A stretch of DNA of 64,000 bases from JAUVDZ01 sp042568205 (GTDB taxonomy: Bacteria > Patescibacteriota > Gracilibacteria > UBA1369 > PNNO01), in NCBI GenBank assembly GCA_042568205.1, contig JBHPJE010000001.1:62001-126000 (forward strand), in the 5' to 3' direction. A program made the position numbers and the translations under genes. Below the pieces are notes generated by a model. It was given only the letters and a program-made list of their open reading frames with translations. It had not been told where the DNA came from and did not search any database. Shown piece by piece: positions 10,484 to 19,210 of the stretch. Position 1 is the first letter of the stretch. Every line of letters begins with the position of its first letter.

Positions 10484-10623
10484 TTTTATTTTGTTTTTGC
10501 TTTTTATGCGCACCTTGCGCTTTTAATAATTTTCCTTATATTTTAGCAGAATTTGGCTAAAAAGTAAAGTGGGTAGACAAAGGACTTTGTCTATCTAAGG
10601 ACTTTGTCTCGATCTACTAAAAA

Positions 10624-10653
10624 AAAGACCGCCTCAAGCGAGACGGTCTTTTT
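10624..10653 (-). terminator. Terminator of the rplJ-rplL operon
   Basis: AAAGACCG and CGGTCTTT frame a hairpin with an inner CCTC/GAGA pairing, followed on the minus strand by seven T residues. It lies directly after the rplL stop codon. A/T runs on both sides would let it act in either direction. Confidence 0.8.
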
Positions 10654-10669
10654 GCTTTATTTGAAACGA

Positions 10670-11077
10670 TTATTTCAATTCTACAGTTGCACCAGCTTCT
10701 TCTAATTTTTTCTTTAATTCTTCAGCTTCAGCCATTGGTACGTTTTCTTTGATTGCTTTTGGAGCACCATCAACTAAATCCTTAGCTCCTTTAAGACCAA
10801 GACCTGTAATATCGTTTACAGCTTTAATAACTGCAACTTTTTGATCACCAAATGATGCAAGAACTACAGATTTGTTTCCACCATCATCATCACCAGCATC
10901 GTCACCTCCGCCAGCAGCAGGAGCAGCACCAGCCACAGCTACAGGAGCAGCAGCAGATACACCGAACTTGTCTTCCATTGCTTTCACTAGGTTAGCAAGA
11001 TCAAGCACAGATAATTTCTCAACTGAGTCGAGAATTGATTGTGCGTCTTTTGATAATTTTACATCTTCTTCGGACAT
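10670..11077 (-). CDS. rplL: 50S ribosomal protein L7/L12
   Basis: 135 residues: an N-terminal dimerisation domain (LSVLDLANLVKAMEDKFGVS), an Ala/Gly/Asp hinge, and the conserved factor-binding domain (KVAVIKAVNDITGLGLKGAK, then KDLVDGAPKAIKENV). L7/L12 forms the flexible ribosomal stalk that recruits translation GTPases. The hinge (AAPAAGGGDDAGDDDGG) is longer and more acidic than usual, making the protein about 10 residues longer than the E. coli form. It follows rplJ by 39 nt and ends at a strong terminator. Confidence 0.97.
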   Translation of the reverse strand: MSEEDVKLSKDAQSILDSVEKLSVLDLANLVKAMEDKFGVSAAAPVAVAGAAPAAGGGDDAGDDDGGNKSVVLASFGDQKVAVIKAVNDITGLGLKGAKDLVDGAPKAIKENVPMAEAEELKKKLEEAGATVELK

Positions 11078-11116
11078 TTTTTAAATTGTTAAGAATAAGT
11101 ATGAAGTATATTAAGT

Positions 11117-11881
<765 letters not shown>

Positions 11882-11892
11882 AATTTAATAGT

Positions 11893-11978
11893 TAAAAAAA
11901 TCGGCATACAGAGACGCCGATGAACAATTGCTTGTCTCGGCAGGGTTTACACCTTACGGCCACCTACTGTCTCTGACA
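11893..11978 (-). promoter_or_regulatory. L10 leader RNA with transcription attenuator
   Basis: The transcript between the promoter and rplJ contains a GGTGGCC...CCTGCCGAGACA pattern like the ribosomal protein L10 leader. It ends in a terminator hairpin ATCGGC...GCCGAT followed by seven T residues (11893-11921), 12 nt before the rplJ start. An upstream CAGAGAC can pair with GTCTCTG inside the terminator loop, giving an alternative fold. In known L10 leaders the L10-L12 complex binds the RNA to repress its own operon; attenuation here is my inference from the hairpins. Confidence 0.75.
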
Positions 11979-11984
11979 ACGACC

Positions 11985-12012
11985 ATTTTACTTATATGAA
12001 AATATAAGTCAA
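11985..12012 (-). promoter_or_regulatory. Promoter of rplJ-rplL
   Basis: On the minus strand TTGACT and TAAAAT are separated by 16 nt. The predicted start falls just upstream of the L10 leader, so the leader would lie at the 5' end of the transcript. Confidence 0.65.
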
Positions 12013-12081
12013 ATCAAAATTTGGCTAATTCTTGAATCTTTTTGGTATTTCTGGTATCAATATTGCACATTAATCAGAAAT

Positions 12082-12978
12082 ATGGACATAACATCCACTA
12101 TTAAAGACTTTCTACCAACAGCAAAAAAGCCGCTTATCGTAATCCTCGGTGGTACAGCTTCAGGAAAAACCGCCCTTTCAATTAAGATTGCCAAAGAATT
12201 CGATGGCGAGGTTATTTCAACTGATTCCCGTCAGGTTTATAAGTATATGGATATTGGGACTGCAAAGGTCACAACTGAAGAAATGGAGGGCATTCCGCAC
12301 TATATGATTGATGTTGTTTCACCGGATGAAGAGTTTTCGCTCGCTGATTTTGTTCAAAAAGCAAAGGATCACATTGCAGACATTCAAAAGCGTGGAAAGA
12401 TCCCGATTCTCGCAGGTGGAACTGGTTTATACACTCGTGCTATTTGTGATAATTTTGATATTCCAAGAGTTCCGCCAAATCCACAATTACGTAAAGAACT
12501 TGAAAAACTCGAAACTGACCAGCTTCATCAAACTTTAAAAGATCTCGATCCGGATGCAGCTGAAAGAATTCATCCTAATAATAGAAGATATGTGATAAGA
12601 GCAATCGAACTCGCAAAATCTAACAAGCAAACTCCAAATAATGGCGAACCAGAATATGATGTTTTAAAATTTGGAATTGAATGGGATCGCGACCTCCTTT
12701 ATAAAAGAATTAATGAACGTGCAGCAATTCAGATTAAAAACGGACTTATTGAAGAAACGCAATCACTGATTGATAAAGGATTTGACCCTAAACTTCCTTC
12801 AATGTCGAGTCTAGGTTATCCTGAAATGCTAAAATTTATTAACAAGGAATTGCCGCTTGATGAAGCCCTTACTTTGCTTCAACAAAATACGCGTCACTAT
12901 GCAAAACGTCAGATAACTTGGTTTAAACGCGAACCAAATGTGATATGGTTGCAAGGCGCAGAATTAAATAAATTATAA
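12082..12978 (+). CDS. miaA: tRNA dimethylallyltransferase
   Basis: 298 residues, normal for MiaA. It transfers a dimethylallyl group to A37 of tRNAs reading codons that begin with U. Visible motifs are the P-loop GGTASGKT near residue 23, DSRQVYKYMDIGTAK (substrate and general-base region), GGTGLYTRAICDNFD, and a C-terminal TRHYAKRQITWFKR. The stop codon overlaps the recJ start as TAATG, so the two genes form an operon. No Shine-Dalgarno sequence precedes the ATG. Confidence 0.96.
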   Translation: MDITSTIKDFLPTAKKPLIVILGGTASGKTALSIKIAKEFDGEVISTDSRQVYKYMDIGTAKVTTEEMEGIPHYMIDVVSPDEEFSLADFVQKAKDHIADIQKRGKIPILAGGTGLYTRAICDNFDIPRVPPNPQLRKELEKLETDQLHQTLKDLDPDAAERIHPNNRRYVIRAIELAKSNKQTPNNGEPEYDVLKFGIEWDRDLLYKRINERAAIQIKNGLIEETQSLIDKGFDPKLPSMSSLGYPEMLKFINKELPLDEALTLLQQNTRHYAKRQITWFKREPNVIWLQGAELNKL

Positions 12979-14648
12979 TGTCAGTACTGAATAAAAAATG
13001 GGAAATTAAGAATACTACAGAAAAGTCTGTTGTAGATAAGATTTGTGAAAACCGTGGACTTTCTGATCCTGAAGATTTAGCAAAATTCATCAAACCTGAC
13101 TTTGAAAATGGTTTTCATGATCCTTTTTTAATAAAAGGAATGGATCGGGCTTGTGAACGTATAAAAAAAGCCATCGCCGAAGGTGAAAGAATTATTATTT
13201 TTGGAGATTACGATGTAGATGGCATTAGCTCAGCTGCAATTTTATACCTTACTCTTGAACATTTAAAAGCAAAGATTTCATATAGACTTCCTCATCGCGT
13301 GAATGACGGATATGGGCTTAGCGAAAAGTATATTCGCGAGTTTGTGGACATAAAGGTTGGCCTAGTTGTCACTGTCGACTGTGGTGTTTCAAATGCCGAC
13401 GAGATCACGCTGGCTAAAGAGAATGGAATTGACGTTATTGTTACTGATCATCATCGAATTCCTGAAAAATATCCGCATGATGCTTATGAAATTATTCATC
13501 CTAATATTCCTGGTTCTGAGTATCCTTTTAAGGATCTGACTGGAGCAGGAGTTGCATTTAAATTGGCTCAGGCTTTATTAAAAGATCAGCCAAATAATGA
13601 TTTGATTTTTGCACTTTTGGATCTTGCTAGTTTAGGTACTGTAGCTGATTGTGGTCCGATTGTTGGTGAAAATCGATTGATTGTGAAAAAGGGATTGGAG
13701 ATGCTTCCTCAAACAAAATGGGAAGGACTTAGGAATTTACAGGAAGTCGCAGGTGTGAATTTTGATAAACCTTTAAATACTCATACAATTGGATATCAAA
13801 TTGCTCCTAGAATTAATGCAGCGGGTCGTATTGATTCGCCGTATTTTGCTTTGCAGCTGCTGATTCAAGAGGGTCAGACACAAACAGCAAAGAGATTAGC
13901 TAAAAAATTGGAAACTTTGAATAAAAAACGTCAGGATATGTTGAAAAAATCGCTTGATGAAGCTGAAAAACGCTATTTAGAATTTGGGCAGGATGATTTG
14001 GTAGTTATGGATTATAGTCCTGATTGGCATGTTGGAATTATTGGCTTAATAGCGGGCAGATTAGCTGAAAAGTATGCAAAACCAGCTATTATTATGCATG
14101 ATTTTGGTGATTATTTGGTTGGATCAGCTCGAAGCCAGGAGTATTTTAATGTAATTGATGCTTTTACTGAGTTTAAGCGCTTTTTCACACATTTTGGTGG
14201 ACATGCTCAAGCTGCAGGATTTTCAATAAATAAGGATCAGGTTGATAACTTCATTGTTGAATTTAAGGCTTATGTGAAAGGAAAACTCGAAAAATGTGAT
14301 ATTACTTCAAGTATTAAGATAGATTGCGAGATTTCAGCTGAAGAACTTAACTGGGATACTTTAGAATTCATTAAATCATTAGAACCTTTTGGAATTGCAA
14401 ACCAAAGGCCTACTTTTCTCCTACGTAATGCGGAAATTGAGCAAACTAAGGTTGTTGGAAAGGATGAAACGCATTTATCTTTAAATGTTAGAAAAGAAGG
14501 GAAAAGTGTTAGAGGAATTGCATTTAACTTTGGAGAGCATAATGATTATGCCCGCGAACGTGGAAACCTTGATATTGTCTTTCAGCTAGAGGAAAACGAG
14601 TGGAAAGGAAACAGCAATTTACAGCTTAAAGTTATCGATTTCAGTTAA
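12978..14648 (+). CDS. recJ: Single-stranded-DNA exonuclease RecJ
   Basis: 556 residues. RecJ degrades single-stranded DNA 5' to 3' in recombination and repair. The DHH-family metal motifs are present: FGDYDVDGISSA, VVTVDCGVSN, VTDHHRIP, and the DHHA1 motif GGHAQAAGF near residue 410. A C-terminal OB-like domain follows (IEQTKVVGKDETHLSLNV). It is translationally coupled to miaA by a TAATG overlap. The length fits the family. Confidence 0.95.
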   Translation: MSVLNKKWEIKNTTEKSVVDKICENRGLSDPEDLAKFIKPDFENGFHDPFLIKGMDRACERIKKAIAEGERIIIFGDYDVDGISSAAILYLTLEHLKAKISYRLPHRVNDGYGLSEKYIREFVDIKVGLVVTVDCGVSNADEITLAKENGIDVIVTDHHRIPEKYPHDAYEIIHPNIPGSEYPFKDLTGAGVAFKLAQALLKDQPNNDLIFALLDLASLGTVADCGPIVGENRLIVKKGLEMLPQTKWEGLRNLQEVAGVNFDKPLNTHTIGYQIAPRINAAGRIDSPYFALQLLIQEGQTQTAKRLAKKLETLNKKRQDMLKKSLDEAEKRYLEFGQDDLVVMDYSPDWHVGIIGLIAGRLAEKYAKPAIIMHDFGDYLVGSARSQEYFNVIDAFTEFKRFFTHFGGHAQAAGFSINKDQVDNFIVEFKAYVKGKLEKCDITSSIKIDCEISAEELNWDTLEFIKSLEPFGIANQRPTFLLRNAEIEQTKVVGKDETHLSLNVRKEGKSVRGIAFNFGEHNDYARERGNLDIVFQLEENEWKGNSNLQLKVIDFS

Positions 14649-14707
14649 TTTAGTTGCATAAACTTTGGATTTTTGGTATTTTTCAGCCTTAAAGCCTGTC
14701 TTTGGTA

Positions 14708-14736
14708 TTGACATGGCAAGAAATATGTTTTATAAT
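14708..14736 (+). promoter_or_regulatory. Consensus sigma-70 promoter before the DHH phosphoesterase gene
   Basis: TTGACA and TATAAT match the consensus exactly and are separated by exactly 17 nt, 32 nt before the start codon. This shows that the organism uses ordinary housekeeping promoters, and the resulting 5' leader would be short. Confidence 0.85.
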
Positions 14737-14768
14737 AATATGAATACAATATATTTATAACTCTCAGA

Positions 14769-16172
14769 ATGTCCGAAAATCAGTTACATAAACAGATTGT
14801 GGAGCTTCTAAAGAATAGCGAAAAAATTCTGATTCTTCCTTCGGCTCCGCCTGATGGAGATTCGATTGGATCAGCACTTGCTCTGTTTCATGTACTTAAA
14901 AAGATGGGCAAAGAGGCGACTGTAGTGTGTAGTGATCCGGTTCCAGAGGTATTGGACTTCCTTCCAACTACAAATGTGATCGATGATCAGCTTGCAACTT
15001 CAAATGACTTCATTGTTACCTTGGATTGCAGCAAAGCAAAGATCGACACTATAAAAACAGACGTTGAAGACAATAAAGTAAATATTATTATCACACCAAA
15101 GCAGGGATCTATCGGAGAAAAAGAGGTCTCTTTTAATTATGGGCCTTCAAAATATGATCTAATAGTTACTGTTGATACTGGGGATTTAGAGCAATTAGGA
15201 AAATTATACGAACATAATGCTGGATTGTTCACTCAACTTCCAGTTATTAATATTGATCATCATGTTAGTAATACGCAATTCGGAAAAATTAACTATGTTG
15301 ATATTATGGCATCTTCAACTACTGAGATGCTTGTTCCGATTATTGAGGATTTAGGTGAAGATTTAATTGATGAAGACGTGGCGACTTTACTTCTTGCCGG
15401 AATTATCACTGACACAGGAAGCTTCCAAAATGCTAATACAAGCCCAAAAGCATTTGCATCAGCAGCTCATTTATTAAGTTACGGGGCTCGTCAGCAGGAG
15501 ATCATTCAACATGTTTATAAAACGAAAAATCTAACAATGCTTAAGCTTTGGGGAAGAGTTTTAACAAAAATTCAGTTTGATCCTTTATATAGAATCGTTT
15601 GGTCAACTATCAGTCAGCAGGATTTCACTCAAACTAATAGTAATCCGGATGAAACAGGCGACATTATCGACGAATTAATGACAAATGCTCCAGGAGCAGA
15701 CGTTGTAATGCTCATTAAAGAGAGGGGAGACGGCCTTATCTCTTGCAGTCTAAGAACAACAAGCCAATCAATTGATGCAAGTGCCATCGCAGAGAAATTC
15801 GACGGCGGCGGACACGTTCAAGCCGCAGGATTCAAAGTCAAAAGCACAGATCTAGAAGCAACTGAAAAGAAAATAATTCAAAAAGTTCGCGAATATCAAG
15901 CAAAACGTTTAAACATCCATCCAGATGAAGAACCACAAGTAATTAGCGGTCCAGAATTAGAACAAATTCAGAAAAAACTTAAAGATCCGGTGTGGAAGAC
16001 CGAAGCGAAAGCGGAGGTCTCTGGAGCGACCAAAGGGAGTGGAGCGAAAAGCAAGAAACCAAAGAAATCTACAGCCAAAAAAGTAAAAAAAGACGACGTT
16101 GTAGAAAACATTCCAAAATCCCAACACGATATCGACTTAGAACCTGGGATGACTTATAAGTTTGAGGATTAA
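14769..16172 (+). CDS. DHH-family phosphoesterase (NrnA-like nano-RNase)
   Basis: 467 residues. The DHH domain shows PPDGDSIGSA, a Asp-rich VTVDTGDLEQ, IDHHVSN and TDTGSF. The DHHA1 domain shows FDGGGHVQAAGFKVKS near residue 345. Family members hydrolyse short oligoribonucleotides, pAp or cyclic dinucleotides; sequence does not say which. The last ~90 residues are a Lys/Glu/Ser-rich tail absent from typical NrnA. The DNA encoding part of that tail (about 15990-16060) contains palindromic GAAGCG/GGAGCG stretches that look inserted. The gene meets yebC tail to tail with a 4-nt overlap and has its own promoter. Confidence 0.9.
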   Translation: MSENQLHKQIVELLKNSEKILILPSAPPDGDSIGSALALFHVLKKMGKEATVVCSDPVPEVLDFLPTTNVIDDQLATSNDFIVTLDCSKAKIDTIKTDVEDNKVNIIITPKQGSIGEKEVSFNYGPSKYDLIVTVDTGDLEQLGKLYEHNAGLFTQLPVINIDHHVSNTQFGKINYVDIMASSTTEMLVPIIEDLGEDLIDEDVATLLLAGIITDTGSFQNANTSPKAFASAAHLLSYGARQQEIIQHVYKTKNLTMLKLWGRVLTKIQFDPLYRIVWSTISQQDFTQTNSNPDETGDIIDELMTNAPGADVVMLIKERGDGLISCSLRTTSQSIDASAIAEKFDGGGHVQAAGFKVKSTDLEATEKKIIQKVREYQAKRLNIHPDEEPQVISGPELEQIQKKLKDPVWKTEAKAEVSGATKGSGAKSKKPKKSTAKKVKKDDVVENIPKSQHDIDLEPGMTYKFED

Positions 16173-16918
16173 CCCATCTTCTCCATAACCTCATCAGGTA
16201 TATCAAAGTTACTATAGACGTTTGATACGTCCTCGTCTTCTTCGAGAGCATCCATAAATTTTAAAACTTTACGGGCTTTGTCTTCGTCTGCGATTTCTAC
16301 TGTATTTTCTGGTTCATAAGTTAATTCTGATGATTCAATTTCGAATCCGGCATCTTCTAGCCCTTTTTTAACGTTATGTAGGTCAGCTGGACCAGTGAAA
16401 ACATCAACAAAATCTTCTCCTCTTTGAATATCTTCAGCTCCGGCATCGATTGCAGCAAGTTCAACATCATCAAATTTATCAGGAGTTGTCTTTACAACAA
16501 TTCGCCCCTTTTGGTGGAATAAATATGCAACACTTCCAGAAGTTCCCATATTTCCTCCATTTTTGGTGAAAGTACTTTTAACATTTGCTACAGTCCGATT
16601 CTTGTTATCAGTAAGTGTCTGAACGTAAACTGCGATTCCGGCTGGGCCATATCCCTCATACATAACTTCACTAAATACTACACCTGCCTTGTCCTCACCG
16701 GTTCCTCTTTTAATTGCTTTTTCAATATTTGTATTTGGGACATTTGCTGTTTTCGCATTATCAATTGCACTTCTTAAAGCTGCATTCGAATCAGGATCTC
16801 CACCATCTTTTGCTGCAATAGTGATAAGTTTTGCATGTACTGTAAAGATTTTCCCACGCTTTGCATCAGCTGCGCCTTTTTTATGTTTAATTGAGTGCCA
16901 TTTGCTATGTCCAGACAT
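16169..16918 (-). CDS. yebC: YebC/TACO1-family protein
   Basis: 249 residues, full length. The N-terminus MSGHSKWHSIKHKKGAADAK and the later GYGPAGIAVYVQTLTDNKNR and GGNMGTSGSVAYLFHQKG are diagnostic. Members were described as transcriptional regulators, and more recently as factors that relieve ribosome stalling at certain motifs. It overlaps the DHH gene at the 3' ends and has no Shine-Dalgarno sequence. Confidence 0.95.
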   Translation of the reverse strand: MSGHSKWHSIKHKKGAADAKRGKIFTVHAKLITIAAKDGGDPDSNAALRSAIDNAKTANVPNTNIEKAIKRGTGEDKAGVVFSEVMYEGYGPAGIAVYVQTLTDNKNRTVANVKSTFTKNGGNMGTSGSVAYLFHQKGRIVVKTTPDKFDDVELAAIDAGAEDIQRGEDFVDVFTGPADLHNVKKGLEDAGFEIESSELTYEPENTVEIADEDKARKVLKFMDALEEDEDVSNVYSNFDIPDEVMEKMG

Positions 16919-16962
16919 ATATTTGAGTGGTTAATTTCGGGGGTATTATAAGCCTATGCCAA

Positions 16963-17244
16963 CTATTTTTCAATAATCGACTTAAGCACATCTAAATATT
17001 TAACAAGTTCGCTCTCACCTAGTGAAGTTATTGAAATTATTGATGATGGTTTTTTTGCAACGAATTTTTTTTTGATTTTAATTAGTTTTGCATCTTCTAG
17101 TTTTTGAAGATGCGATCCTAGGTTTCCGTCTGTTATATTGAGTTCCTTCTTTAATTCGTTGAATTTAGTGGTTTTTGCGATTTGCAAAAAGATCATTATT
17201 TGAAGTCGAATCGGCTGATGAATTGTATTATTTAAATTATTCAT
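16963..17244 (-). CDS. Small winged-helix transcriptional regulator
   Basis: 93 residues forming one MarR/ArsR-like winged helix (the HTH_34 type): HQPIRLQIMIFLQI, KFNELKKELNITDGNLGSHL as the recognition helix, and a basic wing KIKKKFVAKKP. It is downstream of, and overlaps by 8 nt, a multi-spanning membrane protein gene, a pairing common for this family. The intergenic region 5' of the pair carries two copies of ACTCTG-N5-CAGAGT, which I infer are its operators. Ligand unknown. Confidence 0.85.
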   Translation of the reverse strand: MNNLNNTIHQPIRLQIMIFLQIAKTTKFNELKKELNITDGNLGSHLQKLEDAKLIKIKKKFVAKKPSSIISITSLGESELVKYLDVLKSIIEK

Positions 17245-17797
17245 TAGTTATTTTTAAAACGATTCCAAGGACGATATGTCCGAGTCCCAAAACAGCTGCA
17301 GCAATATAAAGTGCATATTCAGGGAAGAGAAGTCCTGCAAATCCTGCAGCAAGATTTAAATATCCAAAAATAATTATTGATGAAGTAATATTAAGCTTCG
17401 CTGAAACAATTAAGACACCGTACATTGTCATCAAAAGTCCCGGAAGATGCATAACCATGTCATTTCTATAAAAAACATAAAGTAAAACAGAAGTTGAAGC
17501 ACCAATCATAATGAGCTTGTCTATCACAGAAAACAGAGGTAGGTTGATCGCTTCTTTTCCTTTTTTGTGAGTTTCATAAACAGTGAGCCAACTCGCAATT
17601 AAAATCGACACAACTGCAACTGCCACCCATGACATAACCCGATAATTCGGAGTTAGTTGCAAATACATGTGCATTCCTTCGTTCGCAAGCCAAAGGATTC
17701 CAGTAATAACACAAGCCAGGCCAGAGAACTGAGTGTACTTGCCGTGCTTTTTAACCATCGAATTTAAAGTGTCTATTTGTTGTTGAAGTTTATCCAT
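17237..17797 (-). CDS. Multi-pass membrane protein partner of the winged-helix regulator
   Basis: 186 residues with about six hydrophobic segments: FSGLACVITGILWLA, VMSWVAVAVVSILIASWL, KLIMIGASTSVLLYVF, LLMTMYGVLIVS and two C-terminal ones. A short N-terminal helix could form a coiled coil. No catalytic motif is visible. The ATG at 17797 lies next to the first operator-like inverted repeat, and the 3' end overlaps the regulator gene. I infer a membrane sensor or a protein whose level the regulator controls; the function is unknown. Confidence 0.75.
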   Translation of the reverse strand: MDKLQQQIDTLNSMVKKHGKYTQFSGLACVITGILWLANEGMHMYLQLTPNYRVMSWVAVAVVSILIASWLTVYETHKKGKEAINLPLFSVIDKLIMIGASTSVLLYVFYRNDMVMHLPGLLMTMYGVLIVSAKLNITSSIIIFGYLNLAAGFAGLLFPEYALYIAAAVLGLGHIVLGIVLKITNE

Positions 17798-17814
17798 ATT
17801 AAAGGGGATTTATT

Positions 17815-17907
17815 GTACTCTGAGTTGCAGAGTACTTCAAAATCATAGATTCGTCAATTTGAATTGTTTGACTTTGTTGAATTGCAGAGTACTCTGTGAT
17901 GCAGAGT
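17815..17907. promoter_or_regulatory. Twin operator in the divergent intergenic region
   Basis: ACTCTG-N5-CAGAGT occurs at 17817-17833 (extended to GTACTCTG...CAGAGTAC at 17815-17835) and again at 17891-17907. The second copy overlaps an extra palindrome, CAGAGTACTCTG, at 17885-17896. The two sites are 74 bp apart, about seven helical turns, between the regulator operon and the small-membrane-protein operon. This fits cooperative binding or looping by the adjacent winged-helix protein, which is my inference. Confidence 0.7.
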
Positions 17908-17919
17908 TGATAATATGTC

Positions 17920-18267
17920 ATGAAATTACTTAAAGACATCATCGTAGGATTATTTATTGCAATCATAACTTTTCTGATTACATACTCATTCTTTTTTCAT
18001 ACTGATGAAGCCGCGAGGAAGCCAAAGTATGAAGGAGGGAAAGGGCATTTAGTATGCAAGGAATTGCGTTATTGTCCTGCTGATCAGCCCTTTGAATTCC
18101 ATTGCTGTACAGATGAAGAATTCGATCAGGCTTACATTGATGGGATGATCGATGTTTTTGATGGAAAAGATATCTCTGATGCTTTTCATCTTTCTTTTCC
18201 ACTAATTGCTTTCATTATTTATTTCATAAACCGTGAATCTTTAAACGAAAAAAATGAAAATCTTTAA
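17920..18267 (+). CDS. Small two-helix membrane protein with GKG-C-C-CCT motif (copy 1)
   Basis: 115 residues. An N-terminal membrane helix (IIVGLFIAIITFLITYSFFF), an extracytoplasmic loop with GKGHLVC, RYC and HCCTDEEF, and a C-terminal helix (FPLIAFIIYFINR). The four cysteines probably form disulfides or bind a ligand outside the membrane. Two more genes downstream encode proteins of the same build, so this is a tandem family. It begins 13 nt after the second operator half-site. I know no named family. Confidence 0.75.
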   Translation: MKLLKDIIVGLFIAIITFLITYSFFFHTDEAARKPKYEGGKGHLVCKELRYCPADQPFEFHCCTDEEFDQAYIDGMIDVFDGKDISDAFHLSFPLIAFIIYFINRESLNEKNENL

Positions 18268-18586
18268 AACAATCATACTCAGTTTGTTGATGACATTTGC
18301 AATTTTATTTGTTCTTTATACTCTATGGTTTTTTTGGATGCAGCTTTTTGAACTGCCTGCAAGTTACTATCAGCATTATGACGGGAAAGGTGCAGGTAGA
18401 TGTTTATCAAAGGCCTACTGTATGGGATTTGGTACAAAATGTTGTACTTTTGGTGATGTAGTTGCTCAGTATTTTTCTTTTGGTATAGCTGGGTTTTTTT
18501 CCCTTTTTAAATTTTTTTTAGTTCCGTTCACGATAATAATTTTATTTTCAACTTTTTTTATTAACATTCCCAATTTAAAAAAATGA
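18254..18586 (+). CDS. Small two-helix membrane protein with GKG-C-C-CCT motif (copy 2)
   Basis: 110 residues, overlapping copy 1 by 14 nt. It has the same layout: N-terminal membrane helix, loop with GKGAGRC, KAYC and TKCCTFGD, then a long C-terminal hydrophobic helix. The spacing of the four cysteines matches its neighbours while the rest has diverged strongly, which suggests an old tandem duplication under selection for the cysteine loop. It ends in an ATGA overlap with copy 3. Function unknown. Confidence 0.75.
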   Translation: MKIFKTIILSLLMTFAILFVLYTLWFFWMQLFELPASYYQHYDGKGAGRCLSKAYCMGFGTKCCTFGDVVAQYFSFGIAGFFSLFKFFLVPFTIIILFSTFFINIPNLKK

Positions 18587-18954
18587 AAAAACAAACTTAT
18601 TACAAATTTTTTAAAGAACTTGCAATCGGGATTCCAATTGCATTAATTACGATGCTAATCACTTTTACTTTTCTATATCAAGCAGATGAAGAATTTCAGC
18701 GATCACAATCTTCAATAGGGAAGGGTGGGAATTATACATGTCATCCCTTAGAACCAAAATTTTGCAAATCAGAAACAAAGAGATACGAATGCTGTACAGA
18801 TATTGAATTCATAAACCAGTATTGGACTGAATTAGCAGAACTTCCAACAAAGAACGGTCCAGATTTTTGGTTAGTAATATTTCTTGGAATAGGTTCAGCA
18901 GTTGTTTTTAACTTAATTATTGATTATTTTCATGAAAAATCTAACTCATTATAA
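18583..18954 (+). CDS. Small two-helix membrane protein with GKG-C-C-CCT motif (copy 3)
   Basis: 123 residues, most similar to copy 1. Membrane helix IGIPIALITMLITFTFLY, an acidic DEEF stretch, then GKGGNYTC, KFC, YECCTDIEF and a C-terminal helix (VIFLGIGSAVVFNLII). The ATG overlaps the stop of copy 2 (ATGA), so the genes are translationally coupled. Probably works with or replaces copy 1; function unknown. Confidence 0.75.
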   Translation: MKKQTYYKFFKELAIGIPIALITMLITFTFLYQADEEFQRSQSSIGKGGNYTCHPLEPKFCKSETKRYECCTDIEFINQYWTELAELPTKNGPDFWLVIFLGIGSAVVFNLIIDYFHEKSNSL

Positions 18955-19210
18955 AATCTTGTTTTATAGCACCTTAGTTGCGTTAATAGCGTTGATCTTT
19001 TTTTATTCGCTTATGTTTTTTTATGACAATGCTAGTGATTTACCCGAAGCGTTAATTAATTATCCTGGATATTTAGTTGCTTTAATAGTTTTAATCCCGG
19101 TAGCTCCGACTTTTTACGGAGGTGGCTATTTAATTCTTTCATTTGGTGCTGCTTTTATTTATTCTTTAATGATTCTTTATGCGATACGACATTATAATAG
19201 TGGGCGCTAG
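18932..19210 (+). CDS. Small hydrophobic membrane protein
   Basis: 92 residues from ATG 18932, a better start than an in-frame TTG four codons upstream. Three hydrophobic segments are visible (ILFYSTLVALIALIFFYSLMFF, YLVALIVLIPVAPTF, FGAAFIYSLMILYA) and no cysteine motif. It overlaps copy 3 by 23 nt and the flavoprotein gene by 32 nt, so it belongs to the same transcript. No family recognised. Confidence 0.65.
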   Translation: MKNLTHYKILFYSTLVALIALIFFYSLMFFYDNASDLPEALINYPGYLVALIVLIPVAPTFYGGGYLILSFGAAFIYSLMILYAIRHYNSGR

